Assembly (NCBI GenBank): GCA_002507565.1
Contig: MOXJ01000005.1
Span: 34,596-98,595 of the forward strand
Direction: 5' to 3'
From: Candidatus Reconcilbacillus cellulovorans
GTDB lineage: Bacteria; Bacillota; Bacilli; Paenibacillales; Reconciliibacillaceae
Length of the DNA stretch: 64,000 bases
Part shown: positions 15,484 to 28,570 of the stretch, piece after piece
How positions within the stretch are numbered: position 1 is the first letter of the stretch
How the letters are laid out: each line of letters begins with the position of its first letter
Translations under genes and position numbers: made by a program
The notes under the pieces: model-generated
The model's database searches: none
Told to the model about the DNA's origin: nothing
The model's input: the letters and a program-made list of their open reading frames with translations, nothing else

Positions 15484-16964
15484 CATGCCACCGTTCCCGC
15501 CTGCACCGCACCCACGAACCGGCACCCCAGCTCCCGCAACGCGACCAGTGCCCGAACTGCGCCGGACGTGATCTTTTCCCCCGGCATCACGACCGGTACG
15601 CCCGGAGGATACGGGACGATCGGCTCTGCGGCCGTACGCCCGACCGCGTCTTCCAACGGAACCCGCTCCACCGATCGCGGCGGTCTACGCGAAAACGCGA
15701 CCGGTTCCGACACCGCCGGCAAGGCGGCGAACGCCTCGCCGATCGCGTAGGCCGATTTCGGCCCGCCGCCGGCAGACCGCCCGCCCTCGACCGCCAACGC
15801 GCGGTCGATCTCCTCCAGCGCGTCCGCCAGCCGGTCGGCGTCTTGCGTTCGGCTGCCCGCCCCGAACGCGCACAGCACAAAACGCGCGTCGGCCATTTCC
15901 GGATAACAGCCGCGCTGCTCCAGCTCGCGCTTCAGCCGGAACCCGTCCAGCGCCGCCGCCGCGTCGTACAGGGCGACTTTCAGCGGATCTTTCGTCGCCG
16001 CCGTCCGACCGTCCCATTCCCGAAACCGCGGCAAGCCGGCCAGACGCTCGCGCAGCCGCCGAACGGCCTCCAGCGCCGGTTCCCACGCGGAGGCGCCGTT
16101 TCGGTCAAGCCACGCCCTTGCCAGATCGAGCGACGCCATCACCGGATACGAAGGGCTCGACGTTTCGACCATGCGGAGCGCCCGCTGCAGCTCGTCCTTC
16201 GGCATACGGCCGCCGCGCACGGCCAAAAGCGCCCCCATCGTCAGCACGGGCAGCGACTTGTGCGCCGACAGCACCGCCGCGTCCGCTCCACACGCCAGCG
16301 CCGACGGCGGCAGACCTGGATGGAATCCGTAATGCGCGCCGTGCGCCGCGTCGACGACGAGCGGTTTGTCTACCGCGTGCGCGATCTCCGCCAACGCACG
16401 CATGTCGCTGCCAGCGCCGTAATAGTTCGGATCGGTCAGAAGCACCGCCTTCGCCTCCGGATACCGTTCGAGCGCCGAGCGGACGTCTTCCGGCCGCACG
16501 CCCGCCGGCAATCCGGAACACGGACAGACCTGCGGTGAGACGAACACCGCCCGCGCTCCCGCCAGCTGCAATCCGTGCAGCACCGACTGGTGCGCGTCGC
16601 GCTGGACGACGAGCAGATCGCCGGGATCGCACAGTGCCAGAATTGTCGCCAGATTGCCGGCCGTCGCGCCGCCGACGAGGAAAAACGCCTCCTCCGCCCC
16701 GAAACACGCTGCCGCCAGCCGCTGGGCTTCGGCGATGACGCCTTCCGGTTCGTGCAGGTTGTCGAGTCCCTCGATTTCGGTGACGTCCCAGACGAACCAA
16801 GCCGACCAGGGACCGCCGGCCGGATCGCCGTCCTTCGTCGTCCCGCCTCGGCCCTTATGCCCCGGAATATGCAACCGACAAGGCCGCCCGGCCGCATAGG
16901 CCGCCAGCCGTTCGGCAAGCGGCGCGCGGAAACGTTCCGAAACCGTTCCGATTTCTCCGGCCAT
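15456..16964 (-). CDS. Orn/Lys/Arg decarboxylase family PLP enzyme (YaaO-like)
   Basis: A 502-residue fold type I PLP-dependent decarboxylase of the short Gram-positive group that includes YaaO and SpeA. Visible features are the N-terminal HIPGHKGRGG, FLVGGATAGNLA, the PLP-contacting VVDAAHGAHYGFH and the Schiff-base lysine in LSAHKSLP. The C-terminal small domain is complete. The substrate (arginine, lysine or ornithine) cannot be decided from sequence. ATG 16964 has GGAGGG at 8 bp. The position between gin and tmk is conserved in B. subtilis (yaaO). Confidence 0.88.
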   Translation of the reverse strand: MAGEIGTVSERFRAPLAERLAAYAAGRPCRLHIPGHKGRGGTTKDGDPAGGPWSAWFVWDVTEIEGLDNLHEPEGVIAEAQRLAAACFGAEEAFFLVGGATAGNLATILALCDPGDLLVVQRDAHQSVLHGLQLAGARAVFVSPQVCPCSGLPAGVRPEDVRSALERYPEAKAVLLTDPNYYGAGSDMRALAEIAHAVDKPLVVDAAHGAHYGFHPGLPPSALACGADAAVLSAHKSLPVLTMGALLAVRGGRMPKDELQRALRMVETSSPSYPVMASLDLARAWLDRNGASAWEPALEAVRRLRERLAGLPRFREWDGRTAATKDPLKVALYDAAAALDGFRLKRELEQRGCYPEMADARFVLCAFGAGSRTQDADRLADALEEIDRALAVEGGRSAGGGPKSAYAIGEAFAALPAVSEPVAFSRRPPRSVERVPLEDAVGRTAAEPIVPYPPGVPVVMPGEKITSGAVRALVALRELGCRFVGAVQAGTVACLLPNRISI

Positions 16965-17063
16965 ATGAACCACCCTCCGGCCGTCCGGTCACATCCGGAC
17001 TCCTCCGCCCTCCCGCTGTTCAAAAAGGCGCCGGCGGCGCGGTCTCCCCCGACGCGCTCCGTC

Positions 17064-17357
17064 TCATACCGCGCCCGTACCGCCGCTTTCATCGCCGCAC
17101 AACAAACGCATGCGGCAGACGAAATACGCGTATTTTTCGTCGCCGACGTCCGTCCGGACGATCTCCGCCTCGCAGTCTTCGCAGATAAACCGCGACAGCA
17201 CGCGGATGCCGAGCGCTTTCAAACCGCCGCATACGAGACAGACGGCGGAGACGCCGCCTTCTTCCGTCACCACGCCGCTTTCTTCCGCCGCGGGCTGCTG
17301 CAACAAAAAGACGTCGTCCGGACTCGGTCGGCCGACGCCGGAAACCGTCGTTTCCAT
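17064..17357 (-). CDS. csfB: Anti-sigma-G factor Gin (CsfB)
   Basis: A 97-residue protein whose C-terminal half matches Gin: CLVCGGLKALGIRV, then FICEDCEAEIV and DVGDEKYAYFVCRMRLL. The two CxxC pairs bind zinc. Gin inhibits sigma-G (and sigma-E) to time forespore gene expression. The N-terminal 45 residues are a variable extension. ATG 17357 lies behind a strong AAAAAGGAGG site. A sigma-F/G-type promoter is visible upstream, consistent with forespore expression. Confidence 0.88.
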   Translation of the reverse strand: METTVSGVGRPSPDDVFLLQQPAAEESGVVTEEGGVSAVCLVCGGLKALGIRVLSRFICEDCEAEIVRTDVGDEKYAYFVCRMRLLCGDESGGTGAV

Positions 17358-17383
17358 CGGCGGCCACCTCCTTTTTTCCACAT

Positions 17384-17413
17384 CAGTATGCTCATCTTTG
17401 CCGTCCGGCATAC
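17384..17413 (-). promoter_or_regulatory. Putative sigma-F/sigma-G promoter of csfB
   Basis: On the minus strand GTATG (17409-17413) and CATACTG (17384-17390) are separated by 18 bp, close to the sigma-G consensus GHATR-18-CATWHTA and compatible with sigma-F. It is correctly placed for csfB, a known sigma-F-dependent gene in B. subtilis. Confidence 0.6.
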
Positions 17414-17519
17414 GAACTTCCGCAAACATTCGCAAAGAGAAAAAAGAGAAGCGCCGCCCGGACCGGACCGATCGGTCCGAGCGCCGGCCGCCGCCCGAAA
17501 TTTGCGCCCGACGTCCGTT

Positions 17520-21855
<4,336 letters not shown>

Positions 21856-21935
21856 TCCCGCAGCAACCCCTTCCTTTTTTCAGGGGAAATCGGTCTGTCG
21901 CCCACTCCGCCGACTTCGACCTTTTCGAGGCGGCG

Positions 21936-22652
21936 TCAACGCGGTAGCTCGCCGGGTCCCGGCCGAACGCCGACGGCCGCGACGGTCGCCAACGCCCGTT
22001 CGAGATCGCGGTACACCGCGTTGCCGACGACGACCGTGTCTGCCCACTGCGCCGCTTCTTTCGCGCGGTCCGGACCGTCGACGCCGCCGCCGTAAAACAG
22101 CCGCGCCGATCGGAGCCGCTTCCGGACGTGCCGGAGCACGTCCATGTCGCCGAACACGCCGCTGTATTCGAGATAGACGATCGGAAACCGGAACAGCCGC
22201 TCCGCCAGCTCCGCGTAGGCGGCGACGTCTTCAGCGCCGAGCGCCGTTTCCGGACGCGTCAGGCGCGCGACGGCAGAATCCGCGTTCAGCACGATATAAC
22301 CTTCGGGAACGAGTCGGTCCCAAGGAATGAGGGGACCGTAACGACGGACGGCCTGCTGGGCCTTGCGCGTCACCCAATCGGCACTCTCGGCGTTCAGGAC
22401 GACGGGAACCAGATACCAGTCGAAACCCGGCGCGACCGCGTCGGGATCGGATATCTCCAGCGCGCAATCGACGGGATACCGCCGGATACGGCCGAGCAAC
22501 TCCAGCGTATTGTCCGCGGTGACACCCGTGCTGCCGCCGACGACGACGGCATCGGTCCCCGACAGACAGACGCGCTCGAGCTCCGCGTCGCCGATCGAAC
22601 GATCGGGATCCAGCTTGAACACGTGCCGCCATGCATGAAAACCGCGGTTCAT
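21936..22652 (-). CDS. pcrB: Heptaprenylglyceryl phosphate synthase PcrB
   Basis: A 238-residue TIM-barrel prenyltransferase that joins heptaprenyl diphosphate to glycerol-1-phosphate to form an archaeal-type ether lipid found in Bacillales. The N-terminal WRHVFKLDPD, the glycine-rich VVGGSTGVT and the phosphate-binding YGGGVDGPDRAKEAAQ and VVVGNAVY are present. The gene lies directly before pcrA and ligA, as in B. subtilis. Confidence 0.93.
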   Translation of the reverse strand: MNRGFHAWRHVFKLDPDRSIGDAELERVCLSGTDAVVVGGSTGVTADNTLELLGRIRRYPVDCALEISDPDAVAPGFDWYLVPVVLNAESADWVTRKAQQAVRRYGPLIPWDRLVPEGYIVLNADSAVARLTRPETALGAEDVAAYAELAERLFRFPIVYLEYSGVFGDMDVLRHVRKRLRSARLFYGGGVDGPDRAKEAAQWADTVVVGNAVYRDLERALATVAAVGVRPGPGELPR

Positions 22653-22996
22653 TGGGTCTCATCGCCTCTGCGTCGCGCTGCTGGTAATAAGTCGGCTTCC
22701 GTTCTGTCATCAGTCTAGCGGGAAAGGGCGACGCCTGTCAAACCGGACAGGCTATTTCCCACTCGTATTTAGTTAATGAGAAAAAAGAAGATCAGTCTTT
22801 GTATTCACTCTATTGACATAGCAAAAATGTTGCATGTATAATGAATTTGCACTCCCATATAATTGTTAATTGACATGCGGACCTGCGGCATGAATTGGAA
22901 AGGCAAGTGTTAGGACAATACATGTATTGAGTCATTCCATAGATTGCTAATAAAGAACTTGTTTATCTTACTTGATTCTGAACAAGAGGGATTTAA
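22653..22996. other. Intergenic stretch marking entry into an AT-rich island
   Basis: After the pcrB start the GC content drops sharply near 22750. The stretch contains a small hairpin (GCCTGTC/GACAGGC, 22733-22752) and one near-consensus sigma-A promoter facing the plus strand. No gene is seen in it. Confidence 0.5.
22813..22842 (+). promoter_or_regulatory. Near-consensus sigma-A promoter in the AT-rich island
   Basis: A perfect TTGACA (22813-22818), an 18-bp spacer and a perfect TATAAT (22837-22842). It points to the broken secreted-protein gene starting at 22997. Confidence 0.8.
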
Positions 22997-23624
22997 ATGG
23001 ATTTTCAGCGATTCATTAAGGCGGTTTCGCTTTTGACCGTTTTCACAGTTGCTTTAGTGTTTCCTTTTACCTCAGCAGTATTGGCTACTGAAGATTTGAA
23101 CAAGGAAAATGTATTGTCTGTTGTTGAAGCCAAAATTAATGAGCATGTTCAACTCGGAAAAACAGAGTTTCAAGGTATTAAACCTGGTAAGATTATTAAA
23201 ATAAGGGATGAGAACAATCAAATAACAAAATTTTTAGTCGTGCTCGAAAGAGATTCGCAAACGGCAGGCTATATGATCGTTGACTCTTTAACGAATAATA
23301 TCGTGGAATACGCTCTAGGAGATTCACATCCTGGATCGAACACTCCTAATGAACTTTATTACCTCGGGCCCTTGTCATTCATATGTGGAACAAGTAAACG
23401 ATAATACGTTTAGAGATTTAATAAATAACAAAGAGTTTAACAAAGCAGAGTTTCAAAACATTCAGGAATTTATTAAATCCAAAAATAGGAATATTGCGAG
23501 TGATGAATCCAATATTTTCCTTTCCTCTGAAAGAGCTCAGTCCCCAATATTTACGAAGAACGCAGACGTGAACAGATTGAGAAACAAGCCGATTTACTGG
23601 AACACAGCCTTTTTGTGCTTCTAA
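22997..23624 (+). pseudogene. Frameshifted and truncated secreted protein (peptidase-propeptide-like)
   Basis: The first frame (22997-23404) encodes a signal peptide (SLLTVFTVALVFPFTSAVLA) followed by a charged region and GYMIVDSLTNNIVEYALGD. That pattern recalls propeptides of secreted C39/C10-type cysteine peptidases in Paenibacillus. At about 23379-23390 the likely continuation (SYVEQVNDNTFRDLINNKE) moves to another frame that runs to 23624, consistent with one inserted base. After that the sequence ends with no catalytic domain. A ribosome site (AAGAGGG) and a consensus promoter remain. Low GC compared with its neighbours suggests transfer. The family assignment is tentative. Confidence 0.55.
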
Positions 23625-23659
23625 GCCACTTTAAATCTTCGCGGTAGAAGAGGTGCTTT

Positions 23660-24082
23660 ATGATGAAAAAGCTAGCAGCTGCATTACTGTTTTTAGTTTT
23701 AATTAGTTGCAGTAGAAATATTGAAGAAAGACACAAGGAGTATGTAGAATCATTTGGTATGGAAATAAAAAGTTTTTATGGAAGTGACTTGGAAGAAGTA
23801 AATTTAATGTTACCAGAGAGAAAACAAATGTATGAAAATATGGGAATTAACTTAGAGGCTTATCGGGATAAAAAAATACGTTTTGTACATTATTTATTAA
23901 AAGAGAGTTGTAAGGATAAATACGGAACTCACAAGATGAGTGTAACGATAGTGGAATATAACTCTCAGATTATTGGTGCATATATTGGCCATGAAGACGG
24001 AAATCCAGGAGTGATAAAAATTGATAAAAAAGCTGAAGTATTTAATAGATTTGGATGCGAAATAATGGAAGAAAGAAGATAA
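23660..24082 (+). CDS. Small lipoprotein, DUF4830-like
   Basis: A 140-residue exported lipoprotein. MMKKLAAALLFLVLISCS is a signal peptide with a lipobox (LISC), so the mature protein would be anchored to the membrane at the cysteine near residue 17. The body (YVESFGMEIKSF, MYENMGINLEAYRDKKI, VTIVEYNSQIIGAYIG) follows the pattern of DUF4830 proteins, whose function is unknown. The ribosome site is AGAAGAGG before an ATGATG pair. It is AT-rich like the rest of this island and follows the broken secreted-protein gene. Confidence 0.65.
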   Translation: MMKKLAAALLFLVLISCSRNIEERHKEYVESFGMEIKSFYGSDLEEVNLMLPERKQMYENMGINLEAYRDKKIRFVHYLLKESCKDKYGTHKMSVTIVEYNSQIIGAYIGHEDGNPGVIKIDKKAEVFNRFGCEIMEERR

Positions 24083-24537
24083 ATTGGAAAATAAATAATC
24101 GTTAAATAATTGAGAGCGTTGTCATCTGGCATTCCAAGCAGAGTTGAACGAATCAGCGTCAAAACGATTGGCGTAACATTCTTACCTACATGAGCCAAGA
24201 CAATGTCCCGTTTGAGGGGAAAGATGGTGCGAAAAGGCTTATCAGCTTCATCGGATGGGAGCTATTTGACGCTTACACTCTTTCAAAGCTTATTGCTCGA
24301 AAGCCCTGATTCCAAGAGAATTCATCTACGCCGCCAGTAACACCAATCGAAAGACCAATATCATCGCCCACTCGCTCAACATCGCCGACATCCAGACCGT
24401 CACCGCCAAAGCCAACAGCCACGACTCCCGTCGCCACTTCCATTAAGTGGAGGGGCGAAAGACGCCCGCAGCCGCGGACGTCTCATCGACCAAACGTCTC
24501 GATTCAAAAATTTTTCCGGACAAAGGAGCAAGGAACC
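24083..24537. other. Gene-free 455-bp stretch with decayed reading frames
   Basis: GC content rises again through this stretch. Short interrupted plus-strand frames look like coding remnants: one reads DNVPFEGKDGAKRLISFIG near 24200-24260 and ends at a TGA near 24308; another reads IPREFIYAASNTNRKTN and continues to a TAA near 24445. No intact gene or recognised transposase is found. It is probably the scar of an older insertion between the AT-rich island and the next two genes. Confidence 0.35.
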
Positions 24538-24819
24538 ATGATCGACACCCTTTCCAACACCATCGTCAAACTGGCCGAAGCCGGCCGCACGGCCCAGCAA
24601 ACGCTGAGCAGCGGCGCGAACCCGATGGTGATCAAGGAGTACGGGTCCAAGGCCAACCTGACGTGCGACATGCAGTTCAACAGCCAGACCGACATCAGTT
24701 TGAAATTTTGGATTGTAAGCCTCCAGCAAAAATTCACCTTCGACTACAAACAGCATTGGGGGCTGAAAGTCAGCTGCACGATCGTGCCGGTCGTCACCTT
24801 GAGCGACAGCGCTCAATAA
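24538..24819 (+). CDS. Unrecognised small protein, first of a two-gene unit
   Basis: A 93-residue protein that I do not recognise. It has no signal peptide or membrane segment. The N-terminal third is helical (DTLSNTIVKLAEAGRTAQQ) and the rest looks like alternating beta strands (ANLTCDMQFNSQTDISLKFW, KVSCTIVPVVTL). Start and ribosome site (AAAGGAGCAAGG) are clear, and GC content is normal for this genome. Another small gene follows 60 bp downstream with its own strong ribosome site, so the two are probably co-transcribed and may encode partners. Confidence 0.6.
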   Translation: MIDTLSNTIVKLAEAGRTAQQTLSSGANPMVIKEYGSKANLTCDMQFNSQTDISLKFWIVSLQQKFTFDYKQHWGLKVSCTIVPVVTLSDSAQ

Positions 24820-24882
24820 GCGTAACGAGCCGGTCCGGCCCCGGAACGCGACTACGGGCAAACGGAGAAAGGAGACAGCGTG

Positions 24883-25200
24883 ATGGAACCGATCACCTAT
24901 CCGGTTTACGATCCCGGCTACTATTCGCCCCAGAACGGCTGGATCCCGTTCGAGACGTTCGCGCTCGGCGTCAGCCGGTCAGCCGACAAGGCGCAAAACG
25001 AACTGGCGGCGCCGTGCCAGGGCGGATTCCGGATGTGCATCCGGTCGCTCAGCATCGACGCGCCGCTGGAAATGCACGTCGACCCGGCTTCCGGCGTCAC
25101 GTCGGTGATATCCCCCTCGGCGGCCGCGCGGCTCGACTCGACGTTTCGGGAAGAGTGGCTCGCGCGCGTACGGCTGGAATTGGGTCTACGCCCCGTGTGA
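24883..25200 (+). CDS. Unrecognised small protein, second of a two-gene unit
   Basis: A 105-residue soluble protein with no family I recognise. It begins MEPITYPVYDPGYYSPQNGW and ends in a charged helix (FREEWLARVRLELGL). There are two cysteines (APCQGG, RMCIRS) and no signal peptide. ATG 24883 is 8 bp from AAAGGAG; a GTG one codon earlier is possible. It follows the 93-residue gene and precedes a GC-rich hairpin. Confidence 0.6.
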   Translation: MEPITYPVYDPGYYSPQNGWIPFETFALGVSRSADKAQNELAAPCQGGFRMCIRSLSIDAPLEMHVDPASGVTSVISPSAAARLDSTFREEWLARVRLELGLRPV

Positions 25201-25277
25201 AGGATGACGCCGTTTCCGCCCCTCCCCCGCGGTCGGAACCTTGGGACGAAGTCGCGTTCCGGGCAAGCACGATTCCA

Positions 25278-25313
25278 GGCTCCGGGCGGCCGGTTCACCG
25301 GTCGTCCGGAGCC
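25278..25313. terminator. GC-rich hairpin between convergent genes
   Basis: Arms GGCTCCGG/CCGGAGCC with an inner CCGGT/ACCGG helix. There is no clear T-tract on either side, so it may be a weak terminator for the plus-strand pair or only a structured spacer. Confidence 0.4.
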
Positions 25314-25456
25314 GCCGCCGCGGCGAAAGCCCGGCTTTTCTCTGCCGTAGTTTCCTCCGCGTTTTTTCCTCGTTTTCCGCGGCATTTTCCCGAACCGCGA
25401 GCGCCAAGACGAAGCGACCGGCCCAAATGCCGCAATGACCTGGCGCAGTTTCCCGC

Positions 25457-26455
25457 TTACGTCCCGGCCGGCGACGGCGACACCGCAGGCGACGCTGCCG
25501 GCGACGGCTCTGCCGACGGCGACGGCGACGCCGTCAGCTTCTCTTTCAGGGCGTCGGCGACCGCCTGCACGTTCGCGACTGGCACGGCGTACGCCCATGC
25601 TCCGCCGTCGGCGACGATGCGGACGACCTCGCCGTCGATCTGTCCGCGATAGACGGCCTGCGTTTCCTTGCCGTCGGATTCGGCGTTCGTGAGCTCGATC
25701 AGCAGCTCCGGATCGGTCAGCCGCACTTCCGACGCCGGCCGAACCAACTCGTTCGTCTCCAGCCCGCCCAGCTTGGCCAGCACGCCGTCCGCGTCGGCGC
25801 CGGAGATCGTCCTGCCGTTTAATTTCCAGTCGGATTCGTGCGCCATGCGGGCGGGATCGGACTTGACCATCGTATAGGTTTCGCCTTTCCACGTCAGTCG
25901 GAACGTTTTCAACTTCGCGGCGTCGTACTCGACCGCCTTTTTCGCCATAAAATCGAACGCCGTTTTTTTCAGCGGATCGACGAACACCGAGCGGACCTTG
26001 TATACCTTCGGATCGCCGCCGGCCATCACGTAATAGGCGCCGCCGGTGGGCAGCTCGTCGCCGATCCGCAGCTCCTTGCCCGAACCGTCGGCCAGGCCGA
26101 CCGACAGTTCATACTTCGCGTCCTTCAGCCCGTATTTGGCGATGTCGGCCGGATTCGCCTCGACGACAGACAGCGGCGCTACGTCGCGGAAAGAAGAAAT
26201 CCACGCCTCGACGGCGGACGGGTCGACAGGCAGCCGCGACGGTTTCGTCATCTGCCAGGTCCCGTCGTTTTTTTCCAGCGCGACTTCGCCGTCGGCCGAC
26301 CGCACTTCGACGGCCGTCACTTCTTTGTCGCCGGGATCGGCGAGTTTCGCCAACGTCTCTTCCTTCTCCTGAAAATAGTTCTGGCTTCGGGCGTACAGCC
26401 AGGCGGCGACGCAAAGCACGACGAGTATCAGTGTCGGCGCAAGCCGGCGCATCAT
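25457..26455 (-). CDS. DUF4340 membrane-anchored protein of a Gld-type ABC operon
   Basis: A 332-residue protein with one N-terminal membrane anchor (LAPTLILVVLCVAAWLYA). Repeated beta-rich DUF4340 units follow (VEVRSADGEVALEKNDGTWQ, FRLTWKGETYTMVKSD), with a Ser/Pro/Ala-rich C-terminal tail. DUF4340 proteins regularly follow GldG-like ABC auxiliary proteins, as here. The ATG at 26455 overlaps the upstream stop in an ATGA arrangement. It probably contacts the transporter outside the membrane; the substrate is unknown. Confidence 0.8.
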   Translation of the reverse strand: MMRRLAPTLILVVLCVAAWLYARSQNYFQEKEETLAKLADPGDKEVTAVEVRSADGEVALEKNDGTWQMTKPSRLPVDPSAVEAWISSFRDVAPLSVVEANPADIAKYGLKDAKYELSVGLADGSGKELRIGDELPTGGAYYVMAGGDPKVYKVRSVFVDPLKKTAFDFMAKKAVEYDAAKLKTFRLTWKGETYTMVKSDPARMAHESDWKLNGRTISGADADGVLAKLGGLETNELVRPASEVRLTDPELLIELTNAESDGKETQAVYRGQIDGEVVRIVADGGAWAYAVPVANVQAVADALKEKLTASPSPSAEPSPAASPAVSPSPAGT

Positions 26456-27846
26456 CCCGTCCGCCTCCTCCACCAGACGAGGCCGCCGACGGCGAGAAAC
26501 ATCGCCGGATACAGGACGACCGACGTCCAGACGACGGCGTTCGCCTGCCCGCGGGTGATGATCGCCTGCTGCAGCGTCTCCACGCGCGGGGCGATCGTGA
26601 CCAAGTTTTCGTTTTCCTGCAGCCAAGCCGCCGTGTTCAGCGCGAAGTTTTCGTTCGCCTGCTCGCGGATGAGCTGGTTGTTCAAAAACAGGGCGTTGCC
26701 GACGACGATCGCCTTCGGCTTGCCGTCCTTGTCCTCGACTGCATAGGCGAGGTCGAGCGGCCCGTCGATATCGCCCGCCGCCTTACGCACGTCTTCTTCC
26801 CGGACGGTACCGGAAGCGAACACATCGAGATTCGTTTTGCCGTACGACTGAGCCGACGTCCGAAGCAACGCCGTCGCACGGTAATCCGGATGATCGGCCG
26901 TCGCCGACAACGCGATCGCGCCGGGCAACACGACGACAAGCCCTTTTTCGTCGAGCGGGTTGACCGTCTCGTGAAAACCGTAGTCAGGAACGACGGTCAG
27001 CGGGTTGTTAAACAGCGTCGTACGCAGCTCGACGGCGACGGCGTTCAGACTTTTCACGCCGAGATCGCCGAGCAGCGCGGGAATGTTTTTCCAAGACGCC
27101 ATGTTGGCGCTATAACCGATGCATACATACAGCTTACCCTTGCCCTTGACGTATTCGCGCAGTACCGCAAGCTCCTGGTCGGTCAGGTCGTTCTGCGGGC
27201 CGATGATGAACACGGCCGTGGCGTCTTCGGGCACTTTGCCCTCTTTCAGCAGGTTCAGTTCTTTGACCGCATAGTTGTCTCCTTCCAGCGCGGACGTCAA
27301 ACTGCTCAGTTGGGACATCGGAATTTCACCGTGACCGGACAGCAGATACACCGGCAGCTGCTTGTCCGACGTCAGCTGCACGATCGCCTGCGTCAGCTTC
27401 ATCTCACCGGCAAACGCGTACGAACCGTCCTGGTTGACGCTGAACATGTCGTAATCGTAAAGTTTTTTCGTCTTGCCTTCCTTCGTCTCGACGACGATCG
27501 TGCCCGGCGTCGTCACCTCATATTTTCTCGCCGTCATCGGATCGCGCTCGATGTCGACCTCGGTATAGGTGAAACGATCGGTTCTTTTTGAATATTCTTT
27601 CAGAAGATCAAGAATTTGTCTAGATCCGACCTGGTTGCCGCTTTCGAAAAACGTCAACACGCGAATGTCGGTTTTCAGGTTGCGCAGCGTGGTGATCGTT
27701 TTTTCGGACAGGGTGTTCCGCTTGTTGGCGGTCAAATCCCACTGCAGTCCCGTCCGTGAGCCGAGAAAAAGCGTCGAGAGCACGAACAGCACGACGACCG
27801 CGGCGGACAGCACCGCCGAGTTCGTGCCGCGAATCCATCGGTTCAC
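26452..27846 (-). CDS. GldG-like ABC-type auxiliary protein
   Basis: A 464-residue protein with an N-terminal membrane segment (NSAVLSAAVVVLFVLSTLFLG), a large extracytoplasmic domain of the ABC_transp_aux family and a C-terminal membrane segment (VVWTSVVLYPAMFLAVGGLVWW) with a basic tail. Family motifs include LTANKRNTLSEKT near the N-terminus and VYLLSGHGE. It lies between the permease and DUF4340 genes, the GldA-F-G order first known from gliding bacteria. In Firmicutes the transported substrate is unknown. Confidence 0.85.
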   Translation of the reverse strand: MNRWIRGTNSAVLSAAVVVLFVLSTLFLGSRTGLQWDLTANKRNTLSEKTITTLRNLKTDIRVLTFFESGNQVGSRQILDLLKEYSKRTDRFTYTEVDIERDPMTARKYEVTTPGTIVVETKEGKTKKLYDYDMFSVNQDGSYAFAGEMKLTQAIVQLTSDKQLPVYLLSGHGEIPMSQLSSLTSALEGDNYAVKELNLLKEGKVPEDATAVFIIGPQNDLTDQELAVLREYVKGKGKLYVCIGYSANMASWKNIPALLGDLGVKSLNAVAVELRTTLFNNPLTVVPDYGFHETVNPLDEKGLVVVLPGAIALSATADHPDYRATALLRTSAQSYGKTNLDVFASGTVREEDVRKAAGDIDGPLDLAYAVEDKDGKPKAIVVGNALFLNNQLIREQANENFALNTAAWLQENENLVTIAPRVETLQQAIITRGQANAVVWTSVVLYPAMFLAVGGLVWWRRRTG

Positions 27847-27859
27847 GCGACTCCCCCCT

Positions 27860-28570
27860 TCATTTCCAGCGCCGGCGCTCCAGCGACTGAATGCTCAGAG
27901 CAAGGAAGACGGCGCTCAGCAAAATGTAAAACAGCACATCGGACAGGTCGAAAATGCCTTTGTTCAGATCCTCCATTCGCCCGACGAGCGAAAACTGTTC
28001 GAGCACCGATTTCGCCTCGGGAAAACGCGAATACGCCAGCCAATCGACCAGCCAGAACATCAGCAGCATGGCGAACGAGACAATACCGGCGACCATCTGA
28101 TGCGCCGTCAACGTCGAGGCGAACAGCCCGACGGCCATCATCGCGGCGCCGAGCAGAAACATGCCGAGATAGCTCATCCACAGCACGGCTTGGTCGAGGT
28201 CGCCGAACCTCGACAGAATGAACGGATACAGAAAACTGCCCGCGATAAGCAAAAGCAACGCGCCGAGCGCGGCCAAATATTTGCCGATCACGATTTCCGC
28301 AATGCTCGCCGGCGAAGTCAAAAGCAGCTCGTCCGTACCGAACCGCAGTTCGTCCGACACGAGCCGCATCGTCAAAAGCGGCACGGCGAACAGCAGCATG
28401 AACATGATGTTGCCGAAAATCGGCCGGACGTCGACCAGCAAGGTCCCTAAAAATTGGTTAATAAAGAAAAACCCGAACAGCAAAAAGAAAAAGGCAAACG
28501 CCACATAGGAAGTCGGCGAGTAAAAATACATCGCGAATTCTTTGCGGAAAATCGCCCACGTTCTACGCAC
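27860..28570 (-). CDS. ABC transporter permease (GldF-like, ABC-2 type)
   Basis: A 236-residue ABC-2 permease with six hydrophobic segments. It starts with the family pattern RRTWAIFRKEFAMYFYSPTSY and contains SDELRFGTDELLLTSP, typical of the GldF/NosY-like group. Its GTG start overlaps the 3' end of the ATPase gene by 8 bp. It forms the membrane channel of the four-gene ABC system. Confidence 0.88.
   Translation of the reverse strand: MRRTWAIFRKEFAMYFYSPTSYVAFAFFFLLFGFFFINQFLGTLLVDVRPIFGNIMFMLLFAVPLLTMRLVSDELRFGTDELLLTSPASIAEIVIGKYLAALGALLLLIAGSFLYPFILSRFGDLDQAVLWMSYLGMFLLGAAMMAVGLFASTLTAHQMVAGIVSFAMLLMFWLVDWLAYSRFPEAKSVLEQFSLVGRMEDLNKGIFDLSDVLFYILLSAVFLALSIQSLERRRWK

Noticed and set aside
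13408..15750. 780-codon plus-strand frame opposite nasA
   Set aside because: nasA on the other strand has complete cofactor motifs. The frame is a compositional shadow.
24083..24537. Intact transposase gene
   Set aside because: Only short interrupted frames are present and no terminal inverted repeats or DDE motif could be recognised.
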